A stretch of DNA of 64,000 nt from positions 744,001 to 808,000 of the forward strand of contig JALECJ010000020.1 in the NCBI GenBank assembly GCA_023515745.1, written 5' to 3'. This document shows, in pieces, positions 1 through 13,222 of the stretch. The notes under the pieces were generated by a model. That model saw only the letters and a list, made by a program, of their open reading frames with translations, was not told the origin of the DNA and made no database searches. This DNA is from Amoeboaphelidium protococcarum (Eukaryota; Aphelidiomycota; Aphelidea). How positions within the stretch are numbered: position 1 is the stretch's first letter; every line of letters starts with the position of its first letter. The translations under genes were made by a program, and so were the position numbers.

Positions 1-3000
1 CACAATGATACCATGCAGCTTCAAGCAGCGATCAATCACCGCAGTATGTTCAAGAATTGCATCTTTCAACTGCTAGATCAAAAGGCGATGATCAGGATTC
101 TATGCCAGATACTTATCTCCCAAGAACGCCTCTCTGTACATTTTAATACCACCATTGACTGGAGCATCAACGGCACCATTAAGGCTCATTGTAAAAGAAT
201 TACAATTCACATTCAATTCAGTTGATTTACGCTAACCTTTGGTGCCAGAACTTCGCTTATCCTACGTGGATTGATCAGACATATCAGCACGTGAGGAGAT
301 CAACGATGAAAACTATTTTTCAAATTCCATTAGCTCAGATGACTTCTTGATTACATTCTACAAAGCAGTCTAAATAGGAGACACCTCTTATCTATCGACA
401 TTCACAACTTTCAGCCTCTTGACACACGATGGAAACTAACCATCTACTTAAAAGGTGAATACCTCAGTCCAGAGATCCAAAAATTCATTATCAGCCGAAT
501 GACCACCTTTCACCTTTTTCAATGGACGCGTCAAGGTAAAAGTGTTCACTCCATTATGACTTGCCCAATCTTTCGCACTCTAAGGCACGAGATCCGGGAA
601 CTTGGCATCTAATTCATTTCTATGCAGATCCTAATTAGGTACATTGATCAAGCTTCCGATTTGCACAAATCTACCATCTCTATTCAGCATATCTTTTGTC
701 ATGACAAATTAGTTACTAGAATCTACTTATGCTCCAGGATACTTGGCAGTGATAACATCGATAAAATCACCCAACTTCTAAAACGGCTCAGAGCTGTAAA
801 TGAATTAAGATCCGTTCAGTGACTTTAACGCATCACAATCACCGCTTTACCATCCTTTTCCATAGAAAGCCACCCTGAAATACGACGGATAATATCGTTC
901 CTTTGAGTCAATTTTTTAGGACAGTTGCGCTAACAATTAATACATATACGATGCTTTCTGGAAGTCAAAAATAACCGTCCTGTACTACGAAAGGAGCGTT
1001 TCAGCAACCTCAGATGCAATCTCAAATTGCTGATCCAAAATGAACAACTTTATGACCACAATATTTAACAACTCACCACATTAGAAAGCAGACAATTTGG
1101 ATCTCAATTAGTTCAGCTAAGGCAACGATGCAAAAGAGGATCCCAATTCTGCCCATGTTGATTCGAAATAAGACAAAGATTGCTCCAAGAGTTCAGTGCT
1201 TACTTGCGCATCCAACGCGTCTACAAAAATCTCTGGATTCCATTCATACAACTCGGCATGCTACCGCAATACATAAGCAGCTTCAGTATAATGCTTATTC
1301 TTAACGTGGATATCCACAAGTGAGTGAGTATACTTTATGAACAATTTATCCCGCTTCAAAACCGACATGAACTTCATCATCTCAAGTAATAACTCTACAG
1401 CAGCATCGTCATTCATGGACGAAGTATTACTACTACAATCATCGACAACTGACTGACAAAGACCATGCATAGTGTCAACAGCGTATTTTTAAGCAGAAAG
1501 CGCCATTGTGATAAAGTTCTAGATGTTATGTGCAATTTTAAGGTATTCAGAAGGCAGCAATTCGCCTAGTACTTTACAAAAATCGAACAAAGCTTTAGAC
1601 TTTATCATGTCCTGGCTTGATATAAGAATATCCAGCAATTGAATAATCTCAATATCAACTTCACTATAATCGATTGACTTTGCATCCAAGACAAATTGAC
1701 TACGCTACGCAGCAGATCCATCCTGATGACTACCCAGAACAACAATATCAGCTATAATCTAAACGATGCGTCGGTGTTACGGAAGCTCTGTTAATGGACT
1801 CAGTGGAATCAAACTCTTTAATATCAACTTTAATGAACACTCCTTCTAAATACCTTGCCAAATTGTACACAACAGCGATACGAATCTAGAGGAAGAATCA
1901 CACTCGAACTCCTATAAGCATAAAGATACTTTCGAGAAAACATCCACCTTGACATTGGATGAAGATGCAGTTTCATAAAGACAGAAAAGTATGCGATAAA
2001 CAATTGGGTCAACGCAATCCCTCAGAGGCTTCTCCAAGATAAACGCAGAGTCAATGACAGCCAGCAGAGAAGCAATTTGATCATATGATAAAGAGATGAA
2101 TAACTACAACAGATCCTAATCTTAAAGCATGGAAGCTACCTGGAAAATATTCAACTATAATTGAGGTATTAAAGCACTGCCTAACGCGCATTCTCCCAGT
2201 TATTAAAGCAAAGCTTCAAATAGGCACCTCAAATCGGCAGATAATGGTTCAAGATTCAACTAAAGCCCTTCATCTACAAGACGCGACATCAACTCAGCTT
2301 GCGTTTATAATGATAGAGAACGCAGTTGTTCATCAACTTCCGAATTCATTTGGGCAATGCAAAGCTTTAATGTACACACACTAAACTTATGCATGGCCGA
2401 ATCTTGAGATTCAAACAAGCCATTACGAAGCGCAGATCTAACAGCTTCCATCTTACACTCTTCAATCTTCTTCCTCTTTACACTGAATGCATCAATCAAT
2501 CTAATAAAGTACGATAGCAACATATCACCACTCTGAAAGATTGTGATATCTTTCAATGCATTCAGAGCCGCGGGTAGATTCTAAAGCAAAAACGTCCAAG
2601 TACCAATCAATGCCACATTTTCAGAACTTTACTGCTTCACACCAGAGAGCTGATTTACACCAGAATTACCGGGCTATACAATGTTCATCAATAAAGAATC
2701 AAAGAATCGATCCAATTATACTTGCAGGCTGCCAGACTACTACGACTATTTGCTACAACTCACGGAGGCAAATCTGAATAAGTACTCCCAAGCTTTGAGA
2801 GCGGAGCGAAGTTCTTTAGCCAACATGGGATCCTTTGCATTACGCGTCAGATCAGTCATTTGAGATAGGATAATGCTGCAAATGTCACCGACATTGTCAA
2901 CCTCTTCGAAATGGCTATCCAAGTAAGCATCTAATATAGGTCTAAAATTGATGAACCTCTTGTCTGAAGACACGATATTTATTACAAAGACCAACGCAAA

Positions 3001-4845
3001 GAACGCCAACTGCTGTACCTGCTAATCATGTTTAAACTTAAGCATGGTCATAATTGCAAACAGCTGGTCCAAAATCTATCTCAAATACTTGGTAATTTCC
3101 ATAGGACCAATGAATGTGAAATTCTTCAAAGTTACACTCATGTCAGACTGAGGTAATTCTGAGAAGCGAATCAATTTCAGAAGCGATACATCTTAAGTGA
3201 GTCGAGTGGAGCACAACTAAGTTTTGCAAGTGAACCGATCTTTAGTCACCTACAGTTTAGACTGTAATTGTGATAAAGGAGCGGCAGATCCCACAGAAGG
3301 AGAAGAGCCTCTGATACTCTTGGAATCCGTGTCTGATGAACCGCGTAATGCAATCAAAGCCTCGAGATATATATCAGGACTGCATAACTTCTTATCGTAC
3401 TTGAACACTTTCAAACTATGTTATCCATCCGCCAGCATAGTATCAACATTAGCCACCATGAGAGGCAGTGCTGTAAAAGCAAAAATCTTATCACTCTACT
3501 CACCGATACCACCACCATTACCATTTCCACCACTGAAAGAGCTAAACTTATCACTAGAAGAGCAGTGAGAGAATGTGAAGAATAAATGAGTCCCACGATC
3601 TATGCACTCTACAGGTACATCAAGTCTAATGCATTCCAGATAACTGGGAGCATTGTTGTGATAATAAATGACAGACTTGTACATAGATTATCGCAATTCA
3701 CCAGACCCAGCATAGATTGTCATTGGTAGGCAAACCCCTGCACCATTTCTAACTTCCACCTCAACCTGAACATTCTTGGCAGATGATTTACGACCTTGAG
3801 CGAAATCACCACTTACCAGCGTCAGGTATAACGAATTGCGCTCATCATTCGGGTATATAATCTCCGGGAAGCCCTGTCTATGTGTTAGAGGAACAGCAGG
3901 ATCCAGGGGACACTTTCCACTGATAACTTTGAGAGAGACACAAATTAGCTCAGCACGATAGCACTTCTCATAACCATTGTTATTACTCTAAATGATACTG
4001 TCATACAGGTCAGGAAATCGATCCTCCGCAGTGGGTGTGAATATTTTCATCTAATACTCTGGTGCATCGGTGAACACATTCAATCCTTAATCAGAAAACG
4101 GAGAGCTATCACGTTAAGCTCCATCGGAATGAGTTTCCATAAGCAAATCTTAGATATTCAGCACTGCATAACCAAATGGACGTTTAAAAGACTGGTTGTA
4201 CTTATTCCCAGCTGTAGAGGAGTCTGAATTGGCCTTCTCCTCTGGTGTATTCATCATCCCAATTCTTAAAATCTTACAAACCAAATACACTTAGGCGCCA
4301 GCTGATGCCTCCTTCTTACTTAAATCCACGAATATAGTCTTCAACTAACCAATTTTCTCTTCATCAGCGGGCATACCATTTGGTGTCAAATGAATGATGT
4401 ACTCTTCCGAAATGAATCTCCTCTCCGCATGATTGTACAGAGAGAATGAGAGCTGCGCCTACTCTCCAACAGAGCAAATAGATGCAATACACGCCTTAAA
4501 TTCAAAATACAATGAAATTGCCTTGGAATCTCGATCCCTCTTGGATTATGCCAGCAATACCTATTGAGATTAAAGATGACGCGTAATAAGCTCTCTACCA
4601 TGCAGCAATTCACATTTATCGAGTCCATTTGAAACTTGAGAATCAGTAAATCTAGCTGTCTAATGCAATTTTACACTATCCACTGGTGATGGAGGTATGT
4701 GAGGAGCATTGTTATTATTATTACCACCGACCAAATGGGAAGTATTAGGAATCTTGGCAGGTGTGGAGGGTCGACTAGAGGTGGAATTACGCTACCATTA
4801 ATGACGATTATCCGCCGTATTAGTCTTATATTCAATAATTCTCAT
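1..4845 (-). CDS. DOCK-family guanine nucleotide exchange factor (3' end cut by window edge)
   Basis: This gene would activate Rac or Cdc42-type GTPases at the membrane. The frame is open for 1,615 codons with no TGA and runs off the left edge, so the C-terminus is missing. A DHR-1 (C2-like) domain lies near residues 300-500; it contains LYLTLVSGDF, SAKNVQVEVEV, YKSVIYYHNNAPSYLE and HLFFTFSHCSS, all typical of DOCK proteins. The DHR-2 catalytic domain begins near residue 1170 with HVKNKHYTEAAYVLRQHAEL and continues to the edge, ending in a segment with NGGIKMYREAFLG. The N-terminal 80 residues are Asn/Ser-rich. TAA and TAG codons for Gln occur throughout. The start is the first ATG of the frame; the upstream 454 bases carry no in-frame evidence for more. 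Family assignment is firm; the subgroup is not decided. Confidence 0.88.
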
Positions 4846-5299
4846 TTTAAACGCAAATTAATATTTATTTAAAGTGACTCTAATACAATAGATGCAGATA
4901 ATTAAATACGGCTATAAAAGAGGCACTCCAGGCTATTGAACCAGAGTTGAGGAGTAAACTGAACATCGTGTGGCTAAGTCGCAATCAAACGGATTTACCC
5001 CTTAAACTTTGAGTTCACCCACTTCAGCTTTGCGTGTTTATCTGTATTAAAATCCTATATAGACTCATGTCAAGAACTAGATACTAATTGCGTGTTTTTA
5101 CTTTTAGTATTGATTATATCATTTATGGATAAGTGGTGATTAACGAGGGCGCCTCAATTCATTTGATCTTTATTGTTTCATATTCCAATTAGATTCATCG
5201 AGAAATCATACTAAAAAGTGGTGGAAAAAAGTAATAGAGGATAGACATGCTCAAGTAAATCTTCAGTATTATATTACGATTAGTAGTCATATAATCAAC
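4846..5299. other. intergenic gap of 454 bases
   Basis: AT-rich spacer between two minus-strand genes. It must hold the promoter of the DOCK gene and the 3' flank of the DUF1752-like gene. I see no coding frame that I trust. Confidence 0.5.
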
Positions 5300-6853
5300 T
5301 CACCAGAGCAAAAGTTCTTCATAAACACCGGATATAGTGTGGTGATTCCCGTCATTGCCTGATCCAGTTTATTGATGAAAGTCTGCGGGCTTAGCATCGT
5401 CCTGATCACTACAGTGATAATCAGTGAGACGTGATTGCAAGCAGAACTCTTTATTGTCATTTTACGGGCACGAAGGGGAGGAGTTGCATTATACTGCGAC
5501 GTGATTTACCATAGGTGAGGCTAGCGATGACTTTGAGGACTTTGTAATAGAAGAAGCACGATATCTCGATAGTAGTAGAGAGCAAGGATTAGATGTAATC
5601 GAGCTACCTGACAATGACTATGTTGTTTAGATTTTATGATCAACTCCACGCGACTCATTGGATTTGATAGCCTGGCCACAGGTCAATGATAAAGGTTCGC
5701 GGCCAACAGAGTGTAGCAATGAGCTCAGCGCAGACTTTTTGGGAATATAACACGTCTAAGGCCACTGATTATCTAAAATTAAATCCTGCAATCGATCATT
5801 AGACTCATCAGTATATCCATCATCATCATCACCATCTGAAGACACAAAACTCTCAGTATCATCATTATCATCATAACAAGCGTAGTCCAAATCAGCGTCA
5901 TGATTCAGGTCCAGCTAAATATTCTCAGACTGACGCGGCAATGAAACAGTGCGTGTCAACGAGGGTGCATACTCCTTCTCGCAGCATTCTGAACCCGAAA
6001 CATGTCCGTGATCATGGTCAACGACCCCTTCATAACACTTAATAGTCGGATGCATGACAAAAGTTGGGGACGTTTCGTGGTGATTAACTATACCATGGAC
6101 GTTAGCAAAGTAATTCTGATCAGAAACGACTGATCCGGATGGAATTTCACGCCCGCTCTCAAACGTTGAAACATAATCCATAAACCATTCGGCCACGCGT
6201 AGCCTTTGACTCTTCAACTGGTCATTAGATCCGGCAAGATTAGGTTCTGAACCGCTTCTAAACATTTTACGCGGAGGAGTAATTTATGCACGATTTGCCA
6301 CTGAGGGTGCACTACTGGATATACATTTCTTACCGCTTTGTTGATCCTTCTCGTTGAACTTTTTAACACAGTCAGAATTCAATCTCGACGAGGGCGCCAA
6401 CTTCTTCGATTTTTCGAACCATACACGCCAACTCACATTTTCTAAGCGCTTACTGATAGTGTTGGCCTACTGTCTCGACAATGAATCATCTTCACTATAC
6501 TATTTGCCATCAGATTTCAATCGATGCCGGCGTTTCACTTCTGAAACAGAATGATGGAAATTATGATGATTTCGCGGAAGCAAGAGATCAGTCACCTCAA
6601 TACTTCTAACATAGGCCTACATAACGGCATGACTAGCCAGGGAAGTAAACACACGCCATGTTACTGCAATATCCTCAGCTGATGCAATTTAAGACAAATA
6701 ATCTTTCCATAGTGCCAGTGGAAATTAATCATTCTTGATGAATTCGTCAGACTTTTACAGATAATCAGCATCTTTACATTCGATATTCGCCTTTATTGAT
6801 TCACTCTAATGAGTTTAATGCTACTTTATACCCATAATGTTTTAATTGGCCAT
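5300..6853 (-). CDS. DUF1752-like (areA N-terminal/Reg1-type) regulator, 517 aa
   Basis: The frame is continuous from ATG to TGA once TAA and TAG are read as Gln. Near the N-terminus is LALWKDYLSQI, followed about 90 residues later by RLENVSWRVWFEK. This pairing of a short LW segment with a RLENxSWRxW motif is the signature of the DUF1752 domain found in fungal GATA factors and in protein phosphatase regulators such as Reg1. No GATA zinc finger follows here. The rest is low-complexity, with a run of acidic residues (about residues 335-350) and many Ser. The likely role is regulatory scaffolding, not DNA binding; that is inference. The domain call rests on one motif seen by eye. A plus-strand open frame at 5523-5639 is its shadow. 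Confidence 0.6.
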
Positions 6854-7352
6854 AGTTTAATTCCAATATCCAATTTATATCAAATCCTATGCGTTAAGCA
6901 GACTTGTTACAACTTTAAATGCTTGATCTAATGAATCTCTTCGATTTGTTTGTTGACCGCCACTGATTGAGAATGGTAAAGACAAAGTCACGCGGGTTTA
7001 ATCGTATATCTTAACAGTGTACCTAGTCAATAAATGGATTTAAACGATACTGAATCTTTATTCTAGAAAAGTATAAAGTATCTCAAAATACCCACCAGCT
7101 ATTTTTTAGCTGATGAAAAAGACTCCCAATCTAATTAAGGTGTGCTGGGGTCGTAAAAATATATCACATGCCGCCTGTTGATTGGACCAAAAGTCACGTT
7201 ACTTTTGCTGCTATTTTTGATGCTGAATCTTCCGAGATACTGCTAATGAGAAAGCTTCGAGTGGGTAAAATAGGATACAAAAAGGATATAAATAAATATA
7301 AAGAGGCTCTATAACAATAAATCTGTCCACCTCTAAATGTCATGATCATCAC
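6854..7352. other. intergenic gap of 499 bases
   Basis: AT-rich spacer between two minus-strand genes, presumably promoter of the DUF1752-like gene. No gene, RNA or repeat recognised. Confidence 0.5.
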
Positions 7353-9839
7353 TCAACTAGTAGTGGAATCGCTAGCTTTCGCCTGCCAGTAGTGAAGTTC
7401 TTCTAACAGCGCCGCATTCTGCTTGGTGAGAACATTGACCTGTTCTTCGAGAGTCAAATTCGCGGAATCAACTTTTGGTGTAAGAGGAGCAATGTACGGC
7501 AATTCCTCATGAGCATTATCGGCAGTCACTTCGTGGTCTATAACCTTTTAAAGTTACTCTTTATTAAGCTTACTCAAATCTAGCGTGAGAATAGTCTTGA
7601 GATCCCCAATCTACTTTTTTAAAGCCTCAATAACGTCCTTATCTTTGGCACTCTCCACACGTAACGTTACCATTTATGCTGCCAAGTCGCAGTGATCACG
7701 ATTAAGATCGGCCAGCTAATTCTCACTTCTTTTCAAATCTGCAGTCAATCGCACCACCTGAGATTCAAGATTTCTCTCTAACAAATAGTCTGGATCTGTC
7801 TTCTTTACCTCCTCTTCATACTCTTTTTTCAGCTGAATCAGTTTCTTCTTATTAAACACCTTTTGCGGACACGCTAACATATCTTTGATGCAATCGTCCA
7901 CAATATTGCGATTCACAGCACTATATCGCGACATTGTGGGAGATTTAGCAGCAATTTCAGAATCTTGGAGATGATCATTGTTGTCATTGCGAACATCATT
8001 AGACTTTGCTGACTATCCAGTAGAAGACTTTGATTACTCTTTATAAATGTCAAACAGACCATACTTGAGGAATTCAAGTAGCGGTTCAAACTCCAAAGCC
8101 AAAATTGTATCTTCATTCTTCTTCATCAGAGAGTATGCAAATTTAAATATGACAATACTGATATCCAATCCAACCTCCTAGTGTTTCTAAATAGATGGCT
8201 ATTACCCGTGTAATTAACTAACAGAATCCATGAGATTATCCATTAATCCAACCTCCAAACCACCAACACCGGGTATATGACCAACTGCAAATAAAATATC
8301 CAACAATCTAAACACAATGTCCAGAGGAAATCTATAAGCAAACAGAGTGAGAAACCACTGCGATGCGTACATGGATGCCTTGATACCCTCATGAGCTAGA
8401 TGATTGAAAATCTTGGGGCATAATTCTTCCAGTATTCTATCAAATTGGAATAATTTAAGCTAAAGCAACTCCATCCTAGGAGTGAACAAACCACGCAATT
8501 AATAGGTATGCAATAGATGCACCAGACACGAGAATGCCTATTCATCTGGCATATGCAAGAGGAAGGCGCCAGCAATGAAACTCAATCCCTGACAATATCC
8601 AACTTCAGCATCGTATAACGAATACGCTTTCATTACATTGAACAGACTGTCTTAACCTGTTCCACCAACATTTCTAAAGTGTTCATGCTTTGGAAATGTT
8701 CGAGCCAGATCACGAGATATCATCTTTTCATACGTTGAGGGAATCTTGATAAGCTCAAGATACACCTGCTCCAGTGACATATTAGCAAATGCAGAGGGTG
8801 GGCTAAATGTATCCCTCACAGGCGACTATGTTCCTTTAGATGCGCGCACTCGCTCAGCCTCAGCCTCTAAGAGCGGCATCACTTTCAAAAAGGACTATGG
8901 ATGACCGTCACATAGATGAAACCACACTGTGCCTCTGACACCTTTCGGTAGACCAGACTAGAATTTTTTTACCAAGCTACGAGGATTCTTCTTTAACATT
9001 GCCTCTATATCATTAAGAAATTTACCCCAAAACTCCCAGTCATCAGGGTCTTCAGCGGTGATATCCGACTCCTCTTTGGTGGGACTGGGAGGATTTGATG
9101 ATGATGGAGTCTTGTTAAAGATTGAACCGCTAATCAATGATCTAAAATAACCAAGATCTTGCCTCTACTGTTGTTATTATTACTACTATTAATCAGCTTT
9201 AGAACTCTGCAAAAGCTTATTGTTAGTCTGTTCCATCTTGAGCAGGACTTCTAAATCTTCCACAGATAGATTTTCATCAACCTGTGAGAGAGAACCAACA
9301 TGAACATACTAACTGTCCCGTGCATCAAGAGAGACAGAACTACCATCCTAGGATTATCCTGATACATTCTTACTATTTGAGCTCTTGGAAAGTTGACGCT
9401 CATCATGGCTACTACTCATCTTTACTTTCTATTCAGATTTCTTAGTGGAACTCTTTTAAATACCATCATTTTACAGATTGACATCTTAAAATTCAACTTT
9501 ACTCTTGGTGGTTGTTGACTGCCTATCCAAGTCATCATCTTGAGCATATTCAGACACTGAATACTTGGATTCTGCTGATTTAGCAGATGCCATGCTTTAC
9601 TGGTCGTCAAAATCAGACACACTATCCATCAGCGGCTTATTAGTGCCAGCAGAGATGTTTGATTGCTACCTTGAATAAGTGTTACTATTTTTCTACTGTT
9701 ACTACTAACTACTAGTGTTCTAAGTAGGCGATTTAATTTAATAAGCTTCAGTAATACTTTCATACGATGGGGAAGTGACCATATGGCTAGTTTTACCTTG
9801 CGTAGTATCAATGCTAGTGCTGAGATTGTTTGAAGCCAT
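7353..9839 (-). CDS. TBC-domain Rab GTPase-activating protein, 828 aa
   Basis: The protein would speed GTP hydrolysis by a Rab GTPase. The first 280 residues are Ser/Gln-rich and include nine Gln in a row, six of them from TAA/TAG and one each from CAA and CAG with a further TAG (9165-9191). The TBC domain spans roughly residues 295-530. It opens with [16 protein letters not shown] and contains [12 protein letters not shown], which carries the arginine finger, and [13 protein letters not shown], which carries the glutamine finger. [15 protein letters not shown] follows further on. The last 180 residues are charged and predicted coiled coil. An N-terminal extension, TBC and C-terminal coiled coil is the layout of Gyp5 and EVI5/RabGAP1. 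Both catalytic fingers are present, so the domain should be active. Confidence 0.88.
9165..9191 (-). repeat. in-frame poly-Gln tract made mostly of TAA and TAG
   Basis: Nine consecutive Gln codons in the TBC gene, in coding order TAA TAG TAG TAA TAA TAA CAA CAG TAG. Under the standard code this would be seven stops in a row inside a conserved protein. Confidence 0.85.
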
Positions 9840-10241
9840 TTTTTATAGATCGCCGTTTCCAATCGGGGAAAGAAAGGGCGGGAGAAAAGAGCCGGAATTC
9901 CGAAATCTTAGGCTCCTTGTTGGTATGTTAACTTTCTGGGAATTATGTTTCAGCAGTCTTTAACATTTTTTGAACAAAATCTATCTACGGCTGTAATGTA
10001 ATTGTTGGTTTCAATGCTTGTTCATGTTAAACGTCGAGATAAAGCCCAACTATTCAGTATTTCAAGTGCGCACTAATACGTCCAGCAAACAGAAAGAACT
10101 TCGGTGAACTTGTCAACTTGTTTTGAATTTAGAGCGCGACTTTCCCTTCAGGAACTTATATATTTTCCGTCTTGCGCTATTCATCATTTGGGCCTCTCCA
10201 CTAAACGTAAATTCACGCAAAGCTAAAAATTTAAACTTTCT
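9840..10241. other. divergent intergenic region
   Basis: 402 bases between the TBC gene (minus) and the Yop1-like gene (plus). It should hold both promoters. No other feature recognised. Confidence 0.5.
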
Positions 10242-10822
10242 ATGGAGCAAATTTAATACTACATTGACGAATTAGACAAGGGTAATTTCATCATAACTCA
10301 TTTCACAATGTTTTTTTTTATAATGAACACCTAAATATATGGTTAAGTGTAGAGTTGGAGAAAGTTCCGTATATTAACCAACTTGATGCCTTGTTGGTGG
10401 TTCCAAAGGGAAAAGCCTATGTTGCAATTGCGGCTGGATTCATTTACGTTCTGCTGTTGGTGTTTAACGTTGCCGGTTCTCTGCTGACCAATTTGCTGGG
10501 ATTTCTATATCCTGCATACAAGTCATTCAAGGCTATCGAGAGTCACGCTACAGATGACGATACGCAATGGCTCACCTACTGGACGGTGTATGGCTTCTTC
10601 ACGGTGATTGAGTTTTTTACTGATATTCTACTACATTGGCTGCCATTTTACTACATCATCAAGGCTGCCATTTTGACTTACCTGCTTCTACCTCAGTTCA
10701 GGGGCGCTGTCGTTGTGTATAAGCACGTTATTCGTCCCTTCTTACTGAGTCACCAGCTGATCATTGACAGCGAGTTGAATCGCGTAAAGCAAAGTGTACA
10801 GGGAGCCTTTAAGAAGGATTGA
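10242..10822 (+). CDS. YOP1: Yop1/REEP5 (TB2/DP1/HVA22) ER-shaping protein, 169 aa, one intron
   Basis: This family bends tubular endoplasmic reticulum with hydrophobic hairpins. Exon 1 is 10242-10281 and encodes MEQIQYYIDELDK plus the first base of a Glu codon. The intron is 10282-10352 (71 nt, GTAATT...GTGTAG), and exon 2 is 10353-10822. The join gives KELEKVP, which fits the family's coiled N-terminus. The hallmark segment YPAYKSFKAIES...DDDTQWLTYWTVYGFF is present, followed by FPFYY-like WLPFYYIIK and the typical HVIRPFLL tail. Length matches yeast Yop1 (about 180 aa). The intron is needed because the long frame has no ATG of its own, and the exon-1 sequence restores the expected N-terminus. 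Confidence 0.93.
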
Positions 10823-11469
10823 ATTAATGGAGTATTTTTGTAATGTTTATCGTGTTTGATGTTTTATCTTTCTCTTGCATAAATTGCATTAATGAACTTC
10901 TTAATCGTGGTTATTCGTATAGCTGAAAGATGCTCATAGTCTTGAGGTGTAAGTAAAGAGTACAAAAGACTAAGTACGAGTATATTTCAGTACAGAGAAG
11001 AAATCATAGTTCATAGCCAAGAGCTTTTATGGAGCTCTTGGCTTAAATTGCCGATATTACTTAAATTACGCTTAGGTAATATCAGTAATCACGAGCCAAT
11101 CAGATCCCTGTTCTTACATGAGGGACTTGACGCGTGCAGCGAGCACCACCTGTAATTATAACCTGATTGATCAAAAAAGTCTGAAACAAAGAGTTGAGAC
11201 GTCAACTTATTTGATCTAGGCGAAAATAAGTGGCCGGTATTATAATGGCAGGAGATCATTGCATAGTAATGAAACTTTAAAGATCACACATCGATATTGT
11301 AATCAATGTCTATTTGGTTAGAATTAGATTCTAAACTCTGAGTGAGAGAAGGCGTAATAAAAATGCCCCTCACTGGAGAGATTGGACGCGATCGAACAAC
11401 TTTTCTACTCTTTCTATTATCATCTTCATTCAAATTGTTGGACAATTAGTATTCTCAGTGCTTCAATAA
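10823..11469. other. intergenic gap with two adjacent hairpins
   Basis: 647 bases between two plus-strand genes. The only structure seen is the pair of inverted repeats at 11016-11082, listed separately. No coding frame was accepted. Confidence 0.5.
11016..11082. other. two consecutive inverted repeats (possible RNA stem-loops)
   Basis: The first is a perfect 10-bp stem, GCCAAGAGCT at 11016-11025 pairing with AGCTCTTGGC at 11033-11042, with a 7-nt loop. Ten bases on, GATATTAC (11053-11060) pairs with GTAATATC (11075-11082) across 14 nt. They lie about 200 bases past the Yop1-like stop codon. They could be a processed RNA, a 3' UTR structure or a decayed miniature element. Confidence 0.45.
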
Positions 11470-11946
11470 ATGATTGCAATTATTCAAACGATTACTATTG
11501 CTTTTATGCTCTGCCAAGTACTCGCTATACCGGGAATTAGGTGGAGTCGGCCTGAGCGATCTACCCAGCCAATCGCGGCCAGTTACCCGGAATACATGAC
11601 AACGATGGAACGTATAAAATAGCTTGGAATGTGCACATTTTGTAAAGATCGAGTTCCTACTACTACCACTACTAATGATGACGATGATGATTAATTTGAC
11701 ACTTACTTTGATGCTATAGAAAATTTTGATGTTGAAGATTATGAAATGGGAAGAGTTAAAGATCTCACCTTGGATACTACTGGAAGATCGGGTCAATATG
11801 AACATGAAGCGCAATAACTTGTGGACCCTTATTAAGATGAGCCGACGCGCTAACTGGTTCAAGATTATAGGCACGTTGGTTAAGGTTCATTTCTTAAATC
11901 TATTCCAAGTCTATAAGACTGGCTTAAAATGGCAAACCTGATCTGA
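11470..11946 (+). CDS. small secreted protein of unknown family, 158 aa
   Basis: The N-terminus MIAIIQTITIAFMLCQVLA is a good signal peptide, with likely cleavage just after it. The mature part starts with a basic, Pro-containing stretch, then has a CTFCK motif, a run of Thr, a run of Asp, and an acidic middle (NFDVEDYEMGRVKDLT). It ends in LQDWLKMANLI before TGA. Five Gln codons are TAA or TAG. I do not recognise the family. The amino-acid order is coherent over the whole frame, while the opposite strand in the same place gives a poor basic protein. Exported function is inferred from the signal peptide alone. Confidence 0.55.
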
Positions 11947-12457
11947 ACGAGAAACGTAGCCTATCATAGGCATACAGAGAGGGAAATTGAAATTTATAAC
12001 TAATGCTTTATGTTGAACGGCAACAAGCCACTGTGCCATGATAATAAAATCCTCCTGATTTGCTTGCATTTTTGAGTTCTTTGCTTTCTATGGCGTGTTT
12101 TACAGTATATTTAACGTTGATTGATCGTGTCATACACTTTCCGCAGCACTATCTGTATATTTTAGCACATTGACGCGTTTATGTGTTATGCGTTAGATTT
12201 TATACTATTACTATAAGGGCGGATTTTACTTGTCACGGATAGTTTAAGATTATTATTAAGACTATGACGCAGCTTAAGCTAATAATAGGAAAACTTTGCA
12301 AATAACATGGGTGATACCATTTTTGGCACGTAGTTACTATTTCAGAATCCAGCCTTCCACACAAAAAGGTAACCGACTTTTATACTCTTTTTATTCCTTA
12401 AAGAAGTGGCTAAATCTACTATATCAATTATATATCTAAATAAAAGAAAGAAACAAA
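11947..12457. other. intergenic gap of 511 bases
   Basis: AT-rich spacer between two plus-strand genes. Nothing recognised. Confidence 0.5.
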
Positions 12458-13222
12458 ATGCAATACAACAATATCAAGCAGCAGGTGAACAAGTGCGCCG
12501 ATGACAATGCCGTGTTGAATAGAATGGAGAAGCGCAACGGTCGCCTGATCCACAAGCCTTCAAACAGCGTCTCTGAAACAACAGTGATTGATCTCGCGTC
12601 TCTGAAGCTCAGTCAGCCTGCAGTGCCTGGTCAAGCTTCTTCTACCACTACCACTACTGCCACTGTGGATGCTCATTACCGCGATTTGATCAAGGAGAAT
12701 CTGAAATTGAAGAGTGATATTGCTACTCTGCAGAAACAGCTGGTGAAAGTGAGTGCTGAACAGACGCATTCAAATCATCTGCGCGCCACCATCCAGGCTC
12801 TTTAGTGTCAGATCAAGTTTCTAGTAGAAGAGCTGCATCGCGCATGGAATGGACAGAGACGCTTGGCATCATTTGAGACTCCGAATCATCAAGGTGACGT
12901 GACCAACAAAATTCAGTCCTTCACCAATGACTTTATGAATCGTCTGTAGATGATCCTGTAGAATGCATTCTAGTCCGTAAGTGTAGTGTAAAAGCAGTAG
13001 CAACCTGTTGAGTTGAAACAGATGGAAGCTCCGATCCGCCAAGTCAAGAGTCAAGTACAAAAGTCCGTGCAGCATATCCCAAAGCGTATCACCAACCGTC
13101 CTCACCGCATTAGAATTCCTCGCGTCATTGTGCACAATTCAAGACTTCAGGAGATTGAGCTTATGGTTGACTGTAGCCCAATGGCCCGCTCTAGCCTGAG
13201 ACAAGGCGGCATCTAAAGATGA
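12458..13222 (+). CDS. coiled-coil protein with basic C-terminus, unknown function, 254 aa
   Basis: The frame runs from ATG to TGA with several internal TAG/TAA read as Gln. A Ser/Thr-rich stretch with STTTTTATV precedes a heptad-like coiled coil (HYRDLIKENLKLKSDIATLQ and on to VEELHRAW, about residues 70-135). A second helical stretch follows (NKIQSFTNDFMNRLQMIL). The C-terminal third is basic (KRITNRPHRIRIPRVIV). No catalytic motif or known domain is visible. It could be a structural or nucleic-acid-associated protein, but that is a guess. Confidence 0.55.

Noticed and set aside
5523-5639. Acidic plus-strand frame ending in TGA
   Set aside because: It lies within the unbroken minus-strand DUF1752-like gene and has no start.
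11455-11874. 139-codon minus-strand frame
   Set aside because: Antisense to the small secreted protein; basic, low quality composition, no leader.
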